Source of the DNA: Streptomyces radiopugnans
GTDB taxonomy: Bacteria; Actinomycetota; Actinomycetes; Streptomycetales; Streptomycetaceae
Length of the DNA stretch: 64,000 nucleotides
Assembly (NCBI RefSeq): GCF_900110735.1
Contig: NZ_FOET01000016.1
Location: forward strand, 62,001 to 126,000
Direction of reading: 5' to 3'
The notes under the pieces were generated by a model. It saw only the letters and a list, made by a program, of their open reading frames with translations, was not told the DNA's origin and ran no database searches. A program made the position numbers and the translations under genes. Positions 1 to 9,095 of this stretch are shown here, in pieces (position 1 is the stretch's first letter; every line of letters starts with the position of its first letter).

Positions 1-282
1 TCCGACAACGAGCTGCGCCAGACCCTGCTGGAGCTGCAGGGCAAGGGGATCCGCTTCAAGGACTCCATCCAGCGCTACAAGGGTCTGGGCGAGATGGACG
101 CCGACCAGCTCGCGGAGACGACGATGGATCCGCGCCACCGCACCCTGCGGCGCATCAACATCAGCGACCTGGAGGCCGCCGAGAAGACCTTCGACCTGCT
201 GATGGGCAACGAGGTCGCGCCGCGCAAGGAGTTCATCACCACTTCCGCGGCCACGCTGGACCGCTCCCGGATCGACGTCTGA
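1..282 (+). CDS. parE: DNA topoisomerase IV subunit B (ParE), C-terminal end only
   Basis: Only the last 93 residues are present; the gene enters from the left edge and stops at 280-282. The visible part is the C-terminal tail of type IIA topoisomerase B subunits, with the family landmarks QRYKGLGEM, TTMDP and ending in ATLDRSRIDV. This region follows the TOPRIM domain and contacts the A subunit. The A subunit gene lies 3 kb downstream on the opposite strand, so this is the topoisomerase IV pair and not gyrase, whose subunits normally sit together near the origin. The ParE-versus-GyrB assignment is an inference from that context. A strong hairpin follows at 314-356. Confidence 0.85.
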   Translation, partial: SDNELRQTLLELQGKGIRFKDSIQRYKGLGEMDADQLAETTMDPRHRTLRRINISDLEAAEKTFDLLMGNEVAPRKEFITTSAATLDRSRIDV

Positions 283-313
283 CCCGCGGAGTCCCAGGCC
301 CTCCGCCGCCTTC

Positions 314-356
314 GCCGCGCCTCCGCCCCCGGCCCGTCCGGGGGCGGAGGCGCGGC
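314..356 (+). terminator. Hairpin terminator after parE
   Basis: A perfect 19-bp GC-rich stem (314-332 with 338-356) encloses the five-base loop CCCGT and is followed by TCTTT. It lies 31 bases after the parE stop. Confidence 0.8.
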
Positions 357-484
357 TCTTTCGGCCCAGGTCACGGCCCGGCGGCCCGCCGGGCCGCGGG
401 AGCGGCTCGGTGAATCCTCCCCTGAAAGGGTGAAGAGTCCGGATTGGTCTCCCGTGAGGCCCGGAGCCCTGCCCATCCTGGGAC

Positions 485-955
485 ATGCGGATCGACGACC
501 CCTGGCACGACACCCTCGCCTCCGGCTGGGGGGAGGAGCACGGCGCCACCGCGGCGCCCTTCCCCCGGCGGGCCGCTCCCGGCACGGCGGCCGCCACCGC
601 CGCCCGCCTCACCCGCCCCCGCGGAGCCGCCCTCCGCGGGACGCGCGGTCGCCACCGCCGCCTCGTCCTGTCCGCCGGCGCCGCCCTCCTCGCCTGCCAC
701 CTGGCGTACCTGGTCGCGGTCACCGCCGTGCCCGCCGCTGCGGGCCGGACACTGGGCGGCGGACCCGTCACGGCGGGCACGGCCGCCGGGCTCGCGCAGT
801 TCGCCGCCGTCTGCCTGCTGGTTTGGGCGTACGCCCGCCACACGCGTCCGCGCAGGGACGGGCGCGTGGAGGCCTCCGAGCCGTGCCGGTGCGGACACGA
901 ACCGTTCGGCGCGGCGGGCACGGCGGCCCAGGGGAGGGGAGACCGGGCCCGGTGA
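485..955 (+). CDS. DUF485-like small inner-membrane protein
   Basis: This 156-residue protein has two membrane segments, about residues 60-82 (after a run of Arg) and 97-117, linked by a short Gly-rich loop. The hydrophilic tail contains CRCGH. The layout, and the sequence around LAYLVAVTAVP and FAAVCLLVWAYARH, resembles the DUF485 family, two-helix proteins that often accompany solute:sodium symporters such as ActP. No symporter gene is next to it here. Its role is unknown and the family call rests on pattern similarity only. The ATG is chosen because it begins the first good reading frame; no strong ribosome site is visible upstream. Confidence 0.6.
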   Translation: MRIDDPWHDTLASGWGEEHGATAAPFPRRAAPGTAAATAARLTRPRGAALRGTRGRHRRLVLSAGAALLACHLAYLVAVTAVPAAAGRTLGGGPVTAGTAAGLAQFAAVCLLVWAYARHTRPRRDGRVEASEPCRCGHEPFGAAGTAAQGRGDRAR

Positions 956-1004
956 CCGGCGCGCGACCGGGCCACGCCCCGCCCCGGCCCCGGGGGAAGG
1001 TGGG

Positions 1005-1916
1005 TCAGAGCGGGGTCACGTCCACGGCCGTCATGCGGGGCTGTACGGCGGGGACGGCGCCGCAGCTCGCGGCCACGGGCGGGACGTCGGTGTCCTCGGT
1101 GACCGTGACACGCCAGGAACGGCCGTCGGTGTGGGCCACCGTGACGCTCCACCGCGGGGCGGCGCCCGCGGTGCCGGTGACCGCCAGGGCGTCGGCGCCC
1201 GCCTCGCCCGTCAGCTCGCGCACCGCCAGATCGGCGGCCTGGCCCGGCCGGTCCCAGGCGGACCGGCCCCGGCACCCGTCGGTGGCGATCCGGCCGCGCC
1301 GCAACTCGTCCAGCACGCCCTTGACGGCGTGGCCCCCCAGCCTGCCGTACACGTAGCCGTACGGCAGGACCAGCAGGGTGGGGGCGAAGCGATGGCCGCC
1401 GATGTGGGTGGTCTCCCACACCTCGCAGGCCTCCGAGGCCGCCAGTTCGGCCGCCAGCGGGCGGCCCAGGGCGGCGCAGCAGCGGTCGCGCCTGCCGTTG
1501 GTGCACACCAGGGCCAGGGGATCGCCGCCGTACGGCTCCCACAGCCCGCCGTGGTCGCCCGCGCCCAGCGAGGCCATGGCGGTCGCGTCGAGGCCGTACA
1601 ACTCGTCCGGGCCGGTGAGCAGGGCGGTACGCACCCAGGACCGGCCGGGGAGGGTGTGGGCGAGGTAGACGCGGCGGAGGGCGGGTCCGTGGCGGTCCGG
1701 ATGGCGGCCGGGGCGGCGGATCAGCGCGACCCGTACGCCGGTGCCGTCGGCGGCCCGCTCCAGCGCACGGCCGAGCACCGGGTCGAGACGGCTGTCGGTG
1801 AGGGCCTTGGCCCCCCACGGCCCGGGCTGCTCGACCAGCAGCCACGTCCGGGCGGTCGCGGCGGTGGCGGCCGGCGGTTCGGCCAGCGCCCGGGAGGCGG
1901 TCGAACAGGTACTCAC
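1005..1916 (-). CDS. Sucrase/ferredoxin-like family protein
   Basis: This 303-residue protein begins at the GTG reading VSTCSTASRALAEPP. It carries the two hallmark blocks of the sucrase/ferredoxin-like family: CTNGRRDRCCA near the middle and THIGGHRFAPTLLVLPYG about 30 residues later. The Cys and His residues in these blocks bind a 2Fe-2S cluster in thioredoxin-like ferredoxins, so an electron-transfer role is plausible, but no substrate is known. It runs opposite to its neighbours and is divergent from the CobW-type gene across about 200 bases. The upstream frame stays open a long way because of high GC; the GTG was chosen as the first start before conserved sequence. Confidence 0.75.
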   Translation of the reverse strand: MSTCSTASRALAEPPAATAATARTWLLVEQPGPWGAKALTDSRLDPVLGRALERAADGTGVRVALIRRPGRHPDRHGPALRRVYLAHTLPGRSWVRTALLTGPDELYGLDATAMASLGAGDHGGLWEPYGGDPLALVCTNGRRDRCCAALGRPLAAELAASEACEVWETTHIGGHRFAPTLLVLPYGYVYGRLGGHAVKGVLDELRRGRIATDGCRGRSAWDRPGQAADLAVRELTGEAGADALAVTGTAGAAPRWSVTVAHTDGRSWRVTVTEDTDVPPVAASCGAVPAVQPRMTAVDVTPL

Positions 1917-2114
1917 ACAGGGGAGCCTAACCGCTCGCGCCCGGGGAGTCCTCCCGGTGGAACGGGGCGGGCCCGGCCGGGTCCCCGCAGAGCCGTGCGG
2001 GCGCGGGTGCGGGTGTGGGGCGGGGGGCGGGTGGGATCGGGGACGGGAGGGGCCGTCGGCTACCATCGGCAGCCGTTCCGGTACGGCTGCCACCCGCACG
2101 ATGGAGGCGCGAGC

Positions 2115-3170
2115 TTGGTCAGGAAGCGGATCCCGGTCGTCGTGCTCGCCGGTTTCCTCGGGTCCGGGAAGACCACCCTTCTCAACCACCTCCTCGCCCA
2201 CAGCGGGGGCACCCGCATCGGTGTGGTCGTCAACGACTTCGGCAGCATCGAGATCGACGCCATGTCGGTGGCCGGGCAGGTCGACTCGATGATCTCCCTG
2301 GGCAACGGCTGCCTGTGCTGCGCCGTCGACACCAGCGACCTGGACGCCATGCTGGAGCGCCTCGCGCGCCCCTCGGCCCGCATCGACGTCATCGTGGTGG
2401 AGGCCAGCGGCCTCGCGGAGCCGCAGACCCTGATCCGCATGATCCTTTCCAGCGCCGAGGAGAACATCGTCTACGGCGGGCTGGTGGAGGTCGTCGACGC
2501 CGCGGAGTTCGAGGGCACCCGGGCCAGGCACCCGGAACTCGAACGGCATGTGGCGATGGCCGATCTGGTGGTGCTCAACAAGGCGGACCGGGCCGGTGAG
2601 CAGGAGCTGTCCGCCCTGACCGGTGAGCTGCGGAGGATCGGCCGGGGCGTGCCCGTCGTCCGCGCCTCCCACGGGCGCGTCGACCCGGAGCTGCTCTTCG
2701 ACCCGCGCCCCCGCGACGACGGCGCGCAGGGGATGCGGCAGCTCTCCTTCGAGGACGTGTGGGCCGAGATCCGCGAGGCCGGGCGCGGATGCGGCGAAGG
2801 GCACGACGGGCACCTCCACGCCGCCTACCAGAGCGTGGAGTTCACCACCGACGAGCCGGTGGACCCGCGCAGGCTCATGGAGTTCCTGGACGGCAGGCCC
2901 GACGGCCTGTACCGGATCAAGGGCTTCGTCCACTTCGGCGTGCCCGGCCACCGGGAGAAGTACGGGCTGCACGCGGTCGGCCGCTTCCTGCGCTTCAGTC
3001 CCGGGGCGTGGGGGAGCGGCGAGCCGCGTCTGACCCAGCTCGTGCTGATCGGCTCCGGTATCGACGCCGACGCGGTGCGCGAGGAGCTGGCCTCCTGCGC
3101 GGCCTCAGGCTCGCCGGAGGAGGCGAGCCCCGACAGCATGTGGGGCGTCCTGCGCTACGTGCGGCCCTGA
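2115..3170 (+). CDS. CobW/G3E-family metallochaperone GTPase
   Basis: This 351-residue GTPase belongs to the G3E family, which hands metal ions (usually zinc or cobalt) to client proteins. The P-loop GFLGSGKTT is at residues 13-21, the metal motif GCLCC at 65-69, Walker B around VVEASGLAEP, and the base-recognition motif NKAD near 157. A His-rich stretch (GHDGHLHAAY) and the CobW C-terminal domain follow. The start is a TTG at 2115, preceded seven bases upstream by GGAGG (2103-2107); no ATG or GTG fits as well. The client metal cannot be read from the sequence and no Zur-like box was recognised. The neighbours are unrelated. Confidence 0.85.
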   Translation: MVRKRIPVVVLAGFLGSGKTTLLNHLLAHSGGTRIGVVVNDFGSIEIDAMSVAGQVDSMISLGNGCLCCAVDTSDLDAMLERLARPSARIDVIVVEASGLAEPQTLIRMILSSAEENIVYGGLVEVVDAAEFEGTRARHPELERHVAMADLVVLNKADRAGEQELSALTGELRRIGRGVPVVRASHGRVDPELLFDPRPRDDGAQGMRQLSFEDVWAEIREAGRGCGEGHDGHLHAAYQSVEFTTDEPVDPRRLMEFLDGRPDGLYRIKGFVHFGVPGHREKYGLHAVGRFLRFSPGAWGSGEPRLTQLVLIGSGIDADAVREELASCAASGSPEEASPDSMWGVLRYVRP

Positions 3171-3193
3171 GCGCGCCGCTTCGCGGGGCGGTG

Positions 3194-3227
3194 CGGTGCG
3201 GCGGCCCGGCCCGTGGCCGCCGCACCG
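3194..3227. terminator. Bidirectional hairpin between CobW gene and parC
   Basis: A 13-bp stem (3194-3206 with 3215-3227) has an eight-base loop. It lies in the 74-base gap between two convergent genes, so it can end transcription from both sides. Confidence 0.6.
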
Positions 3228-3244
3228 GGAGTCACACCGGGACG

Positions 3245-5692
3245 TCACACCGGCCCGGCGACCACCGAGACCGGCTTGGCCAGCGGAGTGCCCGAGCCGT
3301 CGCGCCGCGGGTCCGGTTCCGGCAGGTCCACCGGCGAGCCCTTGGCGTCCGCCGCGCGAGCGGGCGCGGCACCGGCCCAGGCGAAGGTCAGATGGTCCTC
3401 GCCCTTGAGGAAGCGCTGGCAGCGCACCCCGCCCGTGGCCCGGCCCTTGCGCGGATACTGGTCGAACGGCGTCAGCTTGGCCGTGCCCACCTCGCCGACC
3501 AGCGTGTCGTGCGAGCCCGCGACCGTGAAGACCACCGCGTCGGCGGCCGGGTCGACGGCGGTGAAGGAGATCACCTTCGCCCCCTGGCCCAGCTTGACGC
3601 CCGCCACACCGCCGGCCGGGCGCCCCTGCGGCCTGACCTGCCCGGCGGGGAAGCGGAGCAGCTGCGCCTCGTCGGTGATGAAGACCAGGTCCTCCTCGCC
3701 GGTGCGCAGTTCCACCGCGCCGACGATCCGGTCGCCCTCCCTGAGGGTGATGACCTCCAACTCGCCCTTGTTGGAGGGGTAGTCGGGCACCACCCGTTTG
3801 ACCACGCCCTGTTCCGTGCCCAGCGCCAGCCCCGGTGAGGACTCGTCCAGAGTGGTGAGGCACACCAGTTCCTCGCCATCCCGCAGGGACAGGAACTCCG
3901 TGAACCGGGCACCGCCCGCCAGGTTCGGCGCGGAGTTCTCCGGGAGCTGCGGCAGGTCGATGACCGAGATCCGCAGCAGGCGCCCGGCGGAGGTCACCGC
4001 CCCCACCTCGCCCCGGGCCGTCGCGGGGACGGCCGAGACCACCACGTCGTGCTTGCGGCGCTTGGCGGAGGAGTCGAAGGCCGGCTCGCCTCCCGCGGTG
4101 CGGGCCAGCAGCCCGGTGGAGGACAGCAGCACCCGGCACGGATCGTCCGCCACCTGGAGCGGGACGGCCGCCGCCGGAACGTCCGCCGAGGACAGCAGTT
4201 CGGTGCGGCGCGGGGTGCCGTACTTCCTGGCGACCGCGGACAGCTCCGAGGAGACCAGCTTGCGCAGCTCCGCGTCGGACTCCAGGATGCGGGTCAGCTC
4301 CTCGATCTCGGCTTTCAGCCGGTCGCGCTCGGCCTCCAGCTCGATGCGGTCGAACTTCGTCAGCCTGCGCAGCGGGGTGTCCAGGATGTACTGCGTCTGC
4401 ACCTCGGACAGGCCGAACCGGGCGATCAGCGACTCCTTGGCCTGTGCGGCGTTCTCGCTGGAGCGGATGATCCGGATGACCTCGTCGATGTCGACCAGCG
4501 CCACCAGCAGGCCCTCGACCAGGTGCAGCCGGTCGCGCCGCTTGCCGCGCCGGAACTCGCTGCGCCGCCGCACCACGGTGAAGCGGTGGTCGACGTAGAC
4601 CTCCAGCAGCTCCTTCAGCCCCAGCGTCAGCGGCTGGCCGTCGACCAGGGCCACGTTGTTGATGCCGAAGGACTCCTCCATCGGCGTCAGCTTGTAGAGC
4701 TGCTCCAGCACGGCCTCGGGGTTGAAGCCGTTCTTGATCTCGATGACCAGCCGCAGCCCGTGCTCGCGGTCGGTGAGGTCCTTGACGTCGGCGATGCCCT
4801 GGATCTTCTTGCCGTTGACCAGGTCCTTGATCTTGGAGATGACCTTCTCGGGGCCGACGTTGAAGGGCAGTTCGGTGACGACCAGGCCCTTGCGCCGCGC
4901 GGTGACGTTCTCCACGGAGACCGTGGCGCGGATCTTGAAGGTGCCGCGCCCCTTGGCGTAGGCGTCCTTGATGCCCTCCAGCCCGACGATCCGGCCGCCG
5001 GTGGGCAGGTCCGGGCCCGGCACGAAACGCATCAGCGTCTCCAGGTCCGCGCCGGGGTGCCTGATCAGGTGCCGGGCGGCGGCGATCACCTCGCCCAGGT
5101 TGTGCGGGGGCATGTTGGTGGCCATGCCGACGGCGATGCCGGAGGCACCGTTGACCAGCAGGTTCGGGTAGGCCGAGGGCAGTACGGACGGCTCGGACTC
5201 GCTGCCGTCGTAGTTGGGCGCGAAGTCGACGGTGTCCTCGTCGATCGACTCGACCATCAGCCCGGCCGCCGGGGCCGAGCGGCACTCGGTGTACCGCATG
5301 GCGGCGGGCGGGTCGTCGTTGCCCAGCGAGCCGAAGTTCCCGTGCCCGTCCACCAGCGGCAGCCGCATGGAGAAGGGCTGGGCCAGGCGCACCAGCGCGT
5401 CGTAGATGGCGCTGTCGCCGTGCGGATGGAGCTTGCCCATCACCTCGCCGACGACGCGCGCGCACTTGACGTAGCCGCGCTCCGGCCGCAGCCCCATCTC
5501 GTGCATCTGGTAGAGGATCCGCCGGTGGACCGGCTTGAGTCCGTCGCGCGCGTCGGGCAGGGCGCGAGAGTAGATGACCGAGTAGGCGTACTCCAGGAAG
5601 GAGCCCTGCATCTCGTCGACGACGTCGATGTCGAGGACGCGCTCCTCGAACTCTCCCCCGGGCGGCGGGGTCTTCGTGCTGCGGCGGGCCAT
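3245..5692 (-). CDS. parC: DNA topoisomerase IV subunit A (ParC)
   Basis: This 815-residue protein is a type IIA topoisomerase A subunit, which cuts and rejoins DNA to unlink daughter chromosomes. The catalytic tyrosine is Y134 in AMRYTECR. The quinolone-resistance region reads HPHGDSAIYD with S94 and D98, which looks like the drug-sensitive wild type. A coiled tower and a C-terminal beta-pinwheel follow, the latter with repeats such as GRPAGGVAGVKL and KGRATGGVRC. The chosen ATG (MARRSTKTPP) has AAGGAG 11 bases upstream; the frame stays open further upstream but without conserved sequence. The gene is divergent from the M16 peptidase gene. Confidence 0.92.
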   Translation of the reverse strand: MARRSTKTPPPGGEFEERVLDIDVVDEMQGSFLEYAYSVIYSRALPDARDGLKPVHRRILYQMHEMGLRPERGYVKCARVVGEVMGKLHPHGDSAIYDALVRLAQPFSMRLPLVDGHGNFGSLGNDDPPAAMRYTECRSAPAAGLMVESIDEDTVDFAPNYDGSESEPSVLPSAYPNLLVNGASGIAVGMATNMPPHNLGEVIAAARHLIRHPGADLETLMRFVPGPDLPTGGRIVGLEGIKDAYAKGRGTFKIRATVSVENVTARRKGLVVTELPFNVGPEKVISKIKDLVNGKKIQGIADVKDLTDREHGLRLVIEIKNGFNPEAVLEQLYKLTPMEESFGINNVALVDGQPLTLGLKELLEVYVDHRFTVVRRRSEFRRGKRRDRLHLVEGLLVALVDIDEVIRIIRSSENAAQAKESLIARFGLSEVQTQYILDTPLRRLTKFDRIELEAERDRLKAEIEELTRILESDAELRKLVSSELSAVARKYGTPRRTELLSSADVPAAAVPLQVADDPCRVLLSSTGLLARTAGGEPAFDSSAKRRKHDVVVSAVPATARGEVGAVTSAGRLLRISVIDLPQLPENSAPNLAGGARFTEFLSLRDGEELVCLTTLDESSPGLALGTEQGVVKRVVPDYPSNKGELEVITLREGDRIVGAVELRTGEEDLVFITDEAQLLRFPAGQVRPQGRPAGGVAGVKLGQGAKVISFTAVDPAADAVVFTVAGSHDTLVGEVGTAKLTPFDQYPRKGRATGGVRCQRFLKGEDHLTFAWAGAAPARAADAKGSPVDLPEPDPRRDGSGTPLAKPVSVVAGPV

Positions 5693-5907
5693 CGCGGCTG
5701 CGACTCCTTCTTGCGTACTGCGGACTGTGTGTCCCCGTACCGGGGCAGGGGACGGACGGGCACCATTGTGGACCTCGGCACCGACAGTCCGGCCCCCGCC
5801 CCGAACCGTACGGGAACTTCGCGCTTTGTCCGGTCGCTTGCATACAGTGACCACACACGCGTTGTGAGAACGCGGTCCGCGATCGCGATCGAAGGGACTC
5901 CCTGCCC

Positions 5908-7302
5908 ATGGCTCACACGGCCTCCCCTCCGCCCACCGCCGGCGGCCTGACGGCGACCGAGCACCGGCTGGCCAACGGCCTGCGCGTGGTGCTCTCCGAG
6001 GACCACCAGACGCCGGTCGCCGCGGTCTGCCTCTGGTACGACGTCGGATCGCGCCACGAGGTCGCCGGGCGCACGGGTCTGGCACACCTCTTCGAGCACC
6101 TGATGTTCCAGGGATCGGCACAGGTGAAGGGGAACGGCCACTTCGAGCTGGTGCAGGGGGCGGGCGGCTCGCTCAACGGCACCACCAGCTTCGAGCGCAC
6201 CAACTACTTCGAGACGATGCCCGCCCACCAGCTGGAGCTGGCGCTGTGGCTGGAGGCCGACCGCATGGGGTCGCTGCTGGCCGCCCTGGACGAGGAGTCC
6301 ATGGAGAACCAGCGCGACGTGGTGAAGAACGAGCGCCGCCAGCGGTACGACAACGTGCCCTACGGCACGGCGTTCGAGAGGCTGACGGCGATGGTCTACC
6401 CAGAGGGCCACCCGTACCACCACACCCCCATCGGCTCCATGGCCGACCTGGACGCCGCCTCCCTGGAGGACGCGCGGGACTTCTTCCGCACCTACTACGC
6501 GCCGAACAACGCCGTACTGGCGGTCGTCGGAGACATCGACCCGCAGCGGACGCTCGCCTGGGTCGAGAAGTACTTCGGCTCCATCCCCTCCCACGAGGGC
6601 AAGCGGCCGCCGCGCGACGGCTCCCTGCCGGAGGTCATCGGCGAGGAGGTCAAGCAGATCCTCCACGAGGAGGTGCCCTCCCGCGCGATGATGGCCGCCT
6701 ACCGGCTGCCGCACGACGGCACCCGTGAGGCGGACGCCGCCGACCTGGCGCTGACGGTGCTCGGCGGTGGCGACTCCTCCCGCCTGCAGACCCGCCTGGT
6801 CCGCCGCGACCGCACCGCCGTCACCGCCGGTTTCGGCATGCTGCGGCTGGCGGGGGCGCCCTCGATGGGGTGGCTGGACGTGAAGGCCTCCGGCGACGCC
6901 GAGATCGCCGACATCGAGCGGGCGGTCGACGAGGAGCTGGCCCGCTTCGCCGAGGAGGGGCCGACCCCGGCGGAGATGGAGCGCGCCCAGGCGCTGCTGG
7001 AGCGCGAGTGGCTGGACCGGCTGGCCACGGTCGGCGGCCGCGCCGACGAGCTGTGCCGCTACGCGGTGCTGTTCGGCGACCCCCAGCTCGCCCTGACCGC
7101 TGTGGAGCGCGTGCTCCAGGTCACCGCCGACGAGGTGCGCGAGGTGGCCGCGGCCCGGCTGCGCCCCGACAACCGCGCGGTGCTGATCTACGAGCCCACC
7201 CAGGTGACCGCCCCCGACACCGGGGCCGACGTCTCCGAGGGCGCCACCGTCTCCGAGACCGGCGCCGCCGCCGACACCCACGACCAGGAGGCCGCTCAGT
7301 GA
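5908..7302 (+). CDS. M16 zinc peptidase, catalytic subunit
   Basis: This 464-residue pitrilysin-type metallopeptidase has the inverted zinc motif HLFEH (H60, E63, H64) and the distal ligand E142 in VVKNERR, 78 residues further on. It has no clear signal peptide, so it is probably cytoplasmic, unlike secreted family members. It overlaps the next gene by four bases (GTGA), and that partner lacks the zinc site. The two therefore very likely form the active/inactive heterodimer seen for bacterial M16B pairs, where the partner helps bind peptide. A GAAGGGA ribosome site lies about 11 bases before the ATG. The C-terminal 30 residues are acidic and Thr/Ala-rich, outside the conserved fold. Confidence 0.9.
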   Translation: MAHTASPPPTAGGLTATEHRLANGLRVVLSEDHQTPVAAVCLWYDVGSRHEVAGRTGLAHLFEHLMFQGSAQVKGNGHFELVQGAGGSLNGTTSFERTNYFETMPAHQLELALWLEADRMGSLLAALDEESMENQRDVVKNERRQRYDNVPYGTAFERLTAMVYPEGHPYHHTPIGSMADLDAASLEDARDFFRTYYAPNNAVLAVVGDIDPQRTLAWVEKYFGSIPSHEGKRPPRDGSLPEVIGEEVKQILHEEVPSRAMMAAYRLPHDGTREADAADLALTVLGGGDSSRLQTRLVRRDRTAVTAGFGMLRLAGAPSMGWLDVKASGDAEIADIERAVDEELARFAEEGPTPAEMERAQALLEREWLDRLATVGGRADELCRYAVLFGDPQLALTAVERVLQVTADEVREVAAARLRPDNRAVLIYEPTQVTAPDTGADVSEGATVSETGAAADTHDQEAAQ

Positions 7303-8702
7303 GCGACGCCACGGCCCAGAACGGAATGTCGATGGAGTTCCACCCCCAGCCCCGCGGCGGCGAGCCCCGGCCGTGGGCGTTCCCCGCCCCCGAGCGCGGC
7401 GAACTGCCCAACGGGCTGACCGTGCTGCGCTGCCACCGCCCCGGCCAGAAGGTCGTGGCCGTCGAGGTCAACCTCGTCGCGCCGCTGGAGGCCGAGCCCC
7501 GCGACCTGGAGGGTGTGGCCGGGATCATGGCCCGGGCGCTGAGCGAGGGCACCGACCGGCACAGCGCCGAGGAGTTCGCCGCCGAGCTGGAGCGGTGCGG
7601 CGCCACCCTGGACGCGCACGCCGACCACCCCGGTGTACGGGTCTCCCTGGAGGTCCCCGCCTCCCGGCTGACCAGGGCGCTGGGTCTGCTCGCCGACGCA
7701 CTGCGCGCCCCCGCCTTCCCCGAGGGCGAGGTCGAGAGGCTGGTGCGCAACCGCCTGGACGAGATCCCGCACGAGCTGGCCAATCCCGCCCGCCGGGCGG
7801 CCATCGCACTGTCGAAGGAGCTGTTCCCGGCCGACTCCCGGCTCTCGCGTCCCCGCCAGGGAGCCGAGGAGACCATCAGGAACATCGACGCCGCGGCGGT
7901 GCGCGCCTTCTACGCGGAGCATGTGCGGCCCTCGACGGCCACGGCCGTGGTGGTCGGCGACTTCACCGGGGTGGACCTGGACAAGGCGCTGGCCGAGACC
8001 CTCGGGGACTGGAAGGGCGCGGCCGCCGGGCCCCGCCCGGTCCCGCCGATCACCGCGGACGACACCGGCCGGGTGGTCGTCGTGGACCGGCCCGGAGCGG
8101 TGCAGACCCAGCTCCTCATCGGCCGGATCGGCCCCGACCGGCACGACCGGGTCTGGCCCGCCCAGGTGCTCGGCACGTACTGCCTGGGCGGCACGCTCAC
8201 CTCCCGCCTGGACCGGGTGCTGCGCGAGGAGAAGGGCTACACCTACGGCGTACGGGCCTTCGCCCAGGTGCTGCGCTCCTCGCCCGAGGGCACCGGCGCC
8301 TCGATGCTGGCGATCAACGGCTCGGTGGCCACCGATGTGACGGGTCCCGCGCTGGAGGACCTGTGGCGCGTGCTGCGCACCCTGGCGGAGGAGGGCCTCA
8401 CCGACGCCGAGCGCGACACGGCCGTGCAGAACCTGGTGGGGGTCGCCCCGCTGCGTTACGAGACGGCGGCGGCCGTGGCCGGCACCCTCGCCGACCAGGT
8501 GGAGCAGCACCTTCCCGACGACTACCAGGCGAAGCTGTACGCCCGCCTGGCCGAGACCGGCACCGTGGAGGCGACGGCGGCGGCCGTGGCCGCCTTCCCC
8601 GCGGACCGCCTGGTGACGGTGCTGGTGGGAGACGCGTCACAGATCGCCGACACGGTGCGCGACCTGGGCATCGGAGAGGTGACGGTCGTCACGGACCAGT
8701 GA
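7299..8702 (+). CDS. M16 peptidase-like partner subunit without zinc site
   Basis: This 467-residue protein has the same fold as the preceding gene. Where HxxEH should occur it reads GVAGIMARALSEGTDR, so it cannot hold zinc or hydrolyse peptides alone. The C-terminal half keeps the substrate-groove sequence EEKGYTYGVRA typical of such partners. Its GTG overlaps the stop of the catalytic gene, showing translational coupling and probably equal production. It most likely completes the proteolytic chamber. A strong terminator follows 28 bases after the stop. The substrate is unknown. Confidence 0.88.
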   Translation: MSDATAQNGMSMEFHPQPRGGEPRPWAFPAPERGELPNGLTVLRCHRPGQKVVAVEVNLVAPLEAEPRDLEGVAGIMARALSEGTDRHSAEEFAAELERCGATLDAHADHPGVRVSLEVPASRLTRALGLLADALRAPAFPEGEVERLVRNRLDEIPHELANPARRAAIALSKELFPADSRLSRPRQGAEETIRNIDAAAVRAFYAEHVRPSTATAVVVGDFTGVDLDKALAETLGDWKGAAAGPRPVPPITADDTGRVVVVDRPGAVQTQLLIGRIGPDRHDRVWPAQVLGTYCLGGTLTSRLDRVLREEKGYTYGVRAFAQVLRSSPEGTGASMLAINGSVATDVTGPALEDLWRVLRTLAEEGLTDAERDTAVQNLVGVAPLRYETAAAVAGTLADQVEQHLPDDYQAKLYARLAETGTVEATAAAVAAFPADRLVTVLVGDASQIADTVRDLGIGEVTVVTDQ

Positions 8703-8730
8703 TCCCCGGCCGCACCGCGGCGGCTGTGCG

Positions 8731-8773
8731 ACGGAAGGCCCTTGGTGGGGTTGCCACACCAAGGGCCTTCCGT
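8731..8773 (+). terminator. Strong hairpin terminator after M16 pair
   Basis: A perfect 17-bp stem (8731-8747 with 8757-8773) has a nine-base loop. It separates the M16 operon from the riboswitch-controlled peptidase gene. Confidence 0.85.
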
Positions 8774-8918
8774 ATGTCCGGTTTTGGGCTGTTCCGGTGG
8801 GTGGCCTGTGTGGTGTGGCCTACAAAAGACGCTATTTGCTTGCTCGCTCAAATTTGTCCGTTTAGCGTCGATCCCGCTGCCCGTCAGAAGTGACCGCGAC
8901 CGCGGCCGACGGCAGTGA

Positions 8919-9072
8919 TCGCCGAGTCCCCCGAGCGGGGGAGCCGGGGACCCACCCTCCCGCCCTTCTGCGCGGGAGCGGTCCTCCTCCGAGGCACCTG
9001 GGGTGAATCGGGCCGTGCGCCCGTAGGAGACCTTCCTGCTCCGAACCCGACAGCTAACCCGGTAGGCGAGAA
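8919..9072 (+). promoter_or_regulatory. c-di-AMP riboswitch (ydaO-yuaA type) ahead of M23 peptidase
   Basis: The untranslated leader has the landmark blocks that precede Streptomyces cell-wall hydrolase genes: GCCGAGTC, GCCGGGGACCCACC, GGGGTGAATCGG, TAGGAGACCTTCCTGCTCCG, and AACCCGACAGCTAACCCGG followed by TAGGCGAGAAGGAAGG. These match the ydaO-yuaA class, which binds cyclic di-AMP and in actinobacteria usually switches gene expression off when the ligand is high. A likely promoter lies just upstream (TTGTCCGTTTAGCGT, about 8855-8875). Boundaries are approximate and no folding was computed. The switch links hydrolase production to osmotic and potassium signalling. Confidence 0.85.
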
Positions 9073-9095
9073 GGAAGGAAAGGAGTACGCCTCCC

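Noticed and set aside
3105..5909. Long frames on both strands over the parC region
   Set aside because: Only the frame with the ParC catalytic Tyr and pinwheel repeats is coding; the others are Arg/Ala/Gly-rich shadows.
5693..6121. N-terminal extension of ParC up to an ATG at 6121
   Set aside because: It would run antisense through the start of the M16 peptidase gene, has no conserved sequence, and the ATG at 5692 has its own ribosome site.
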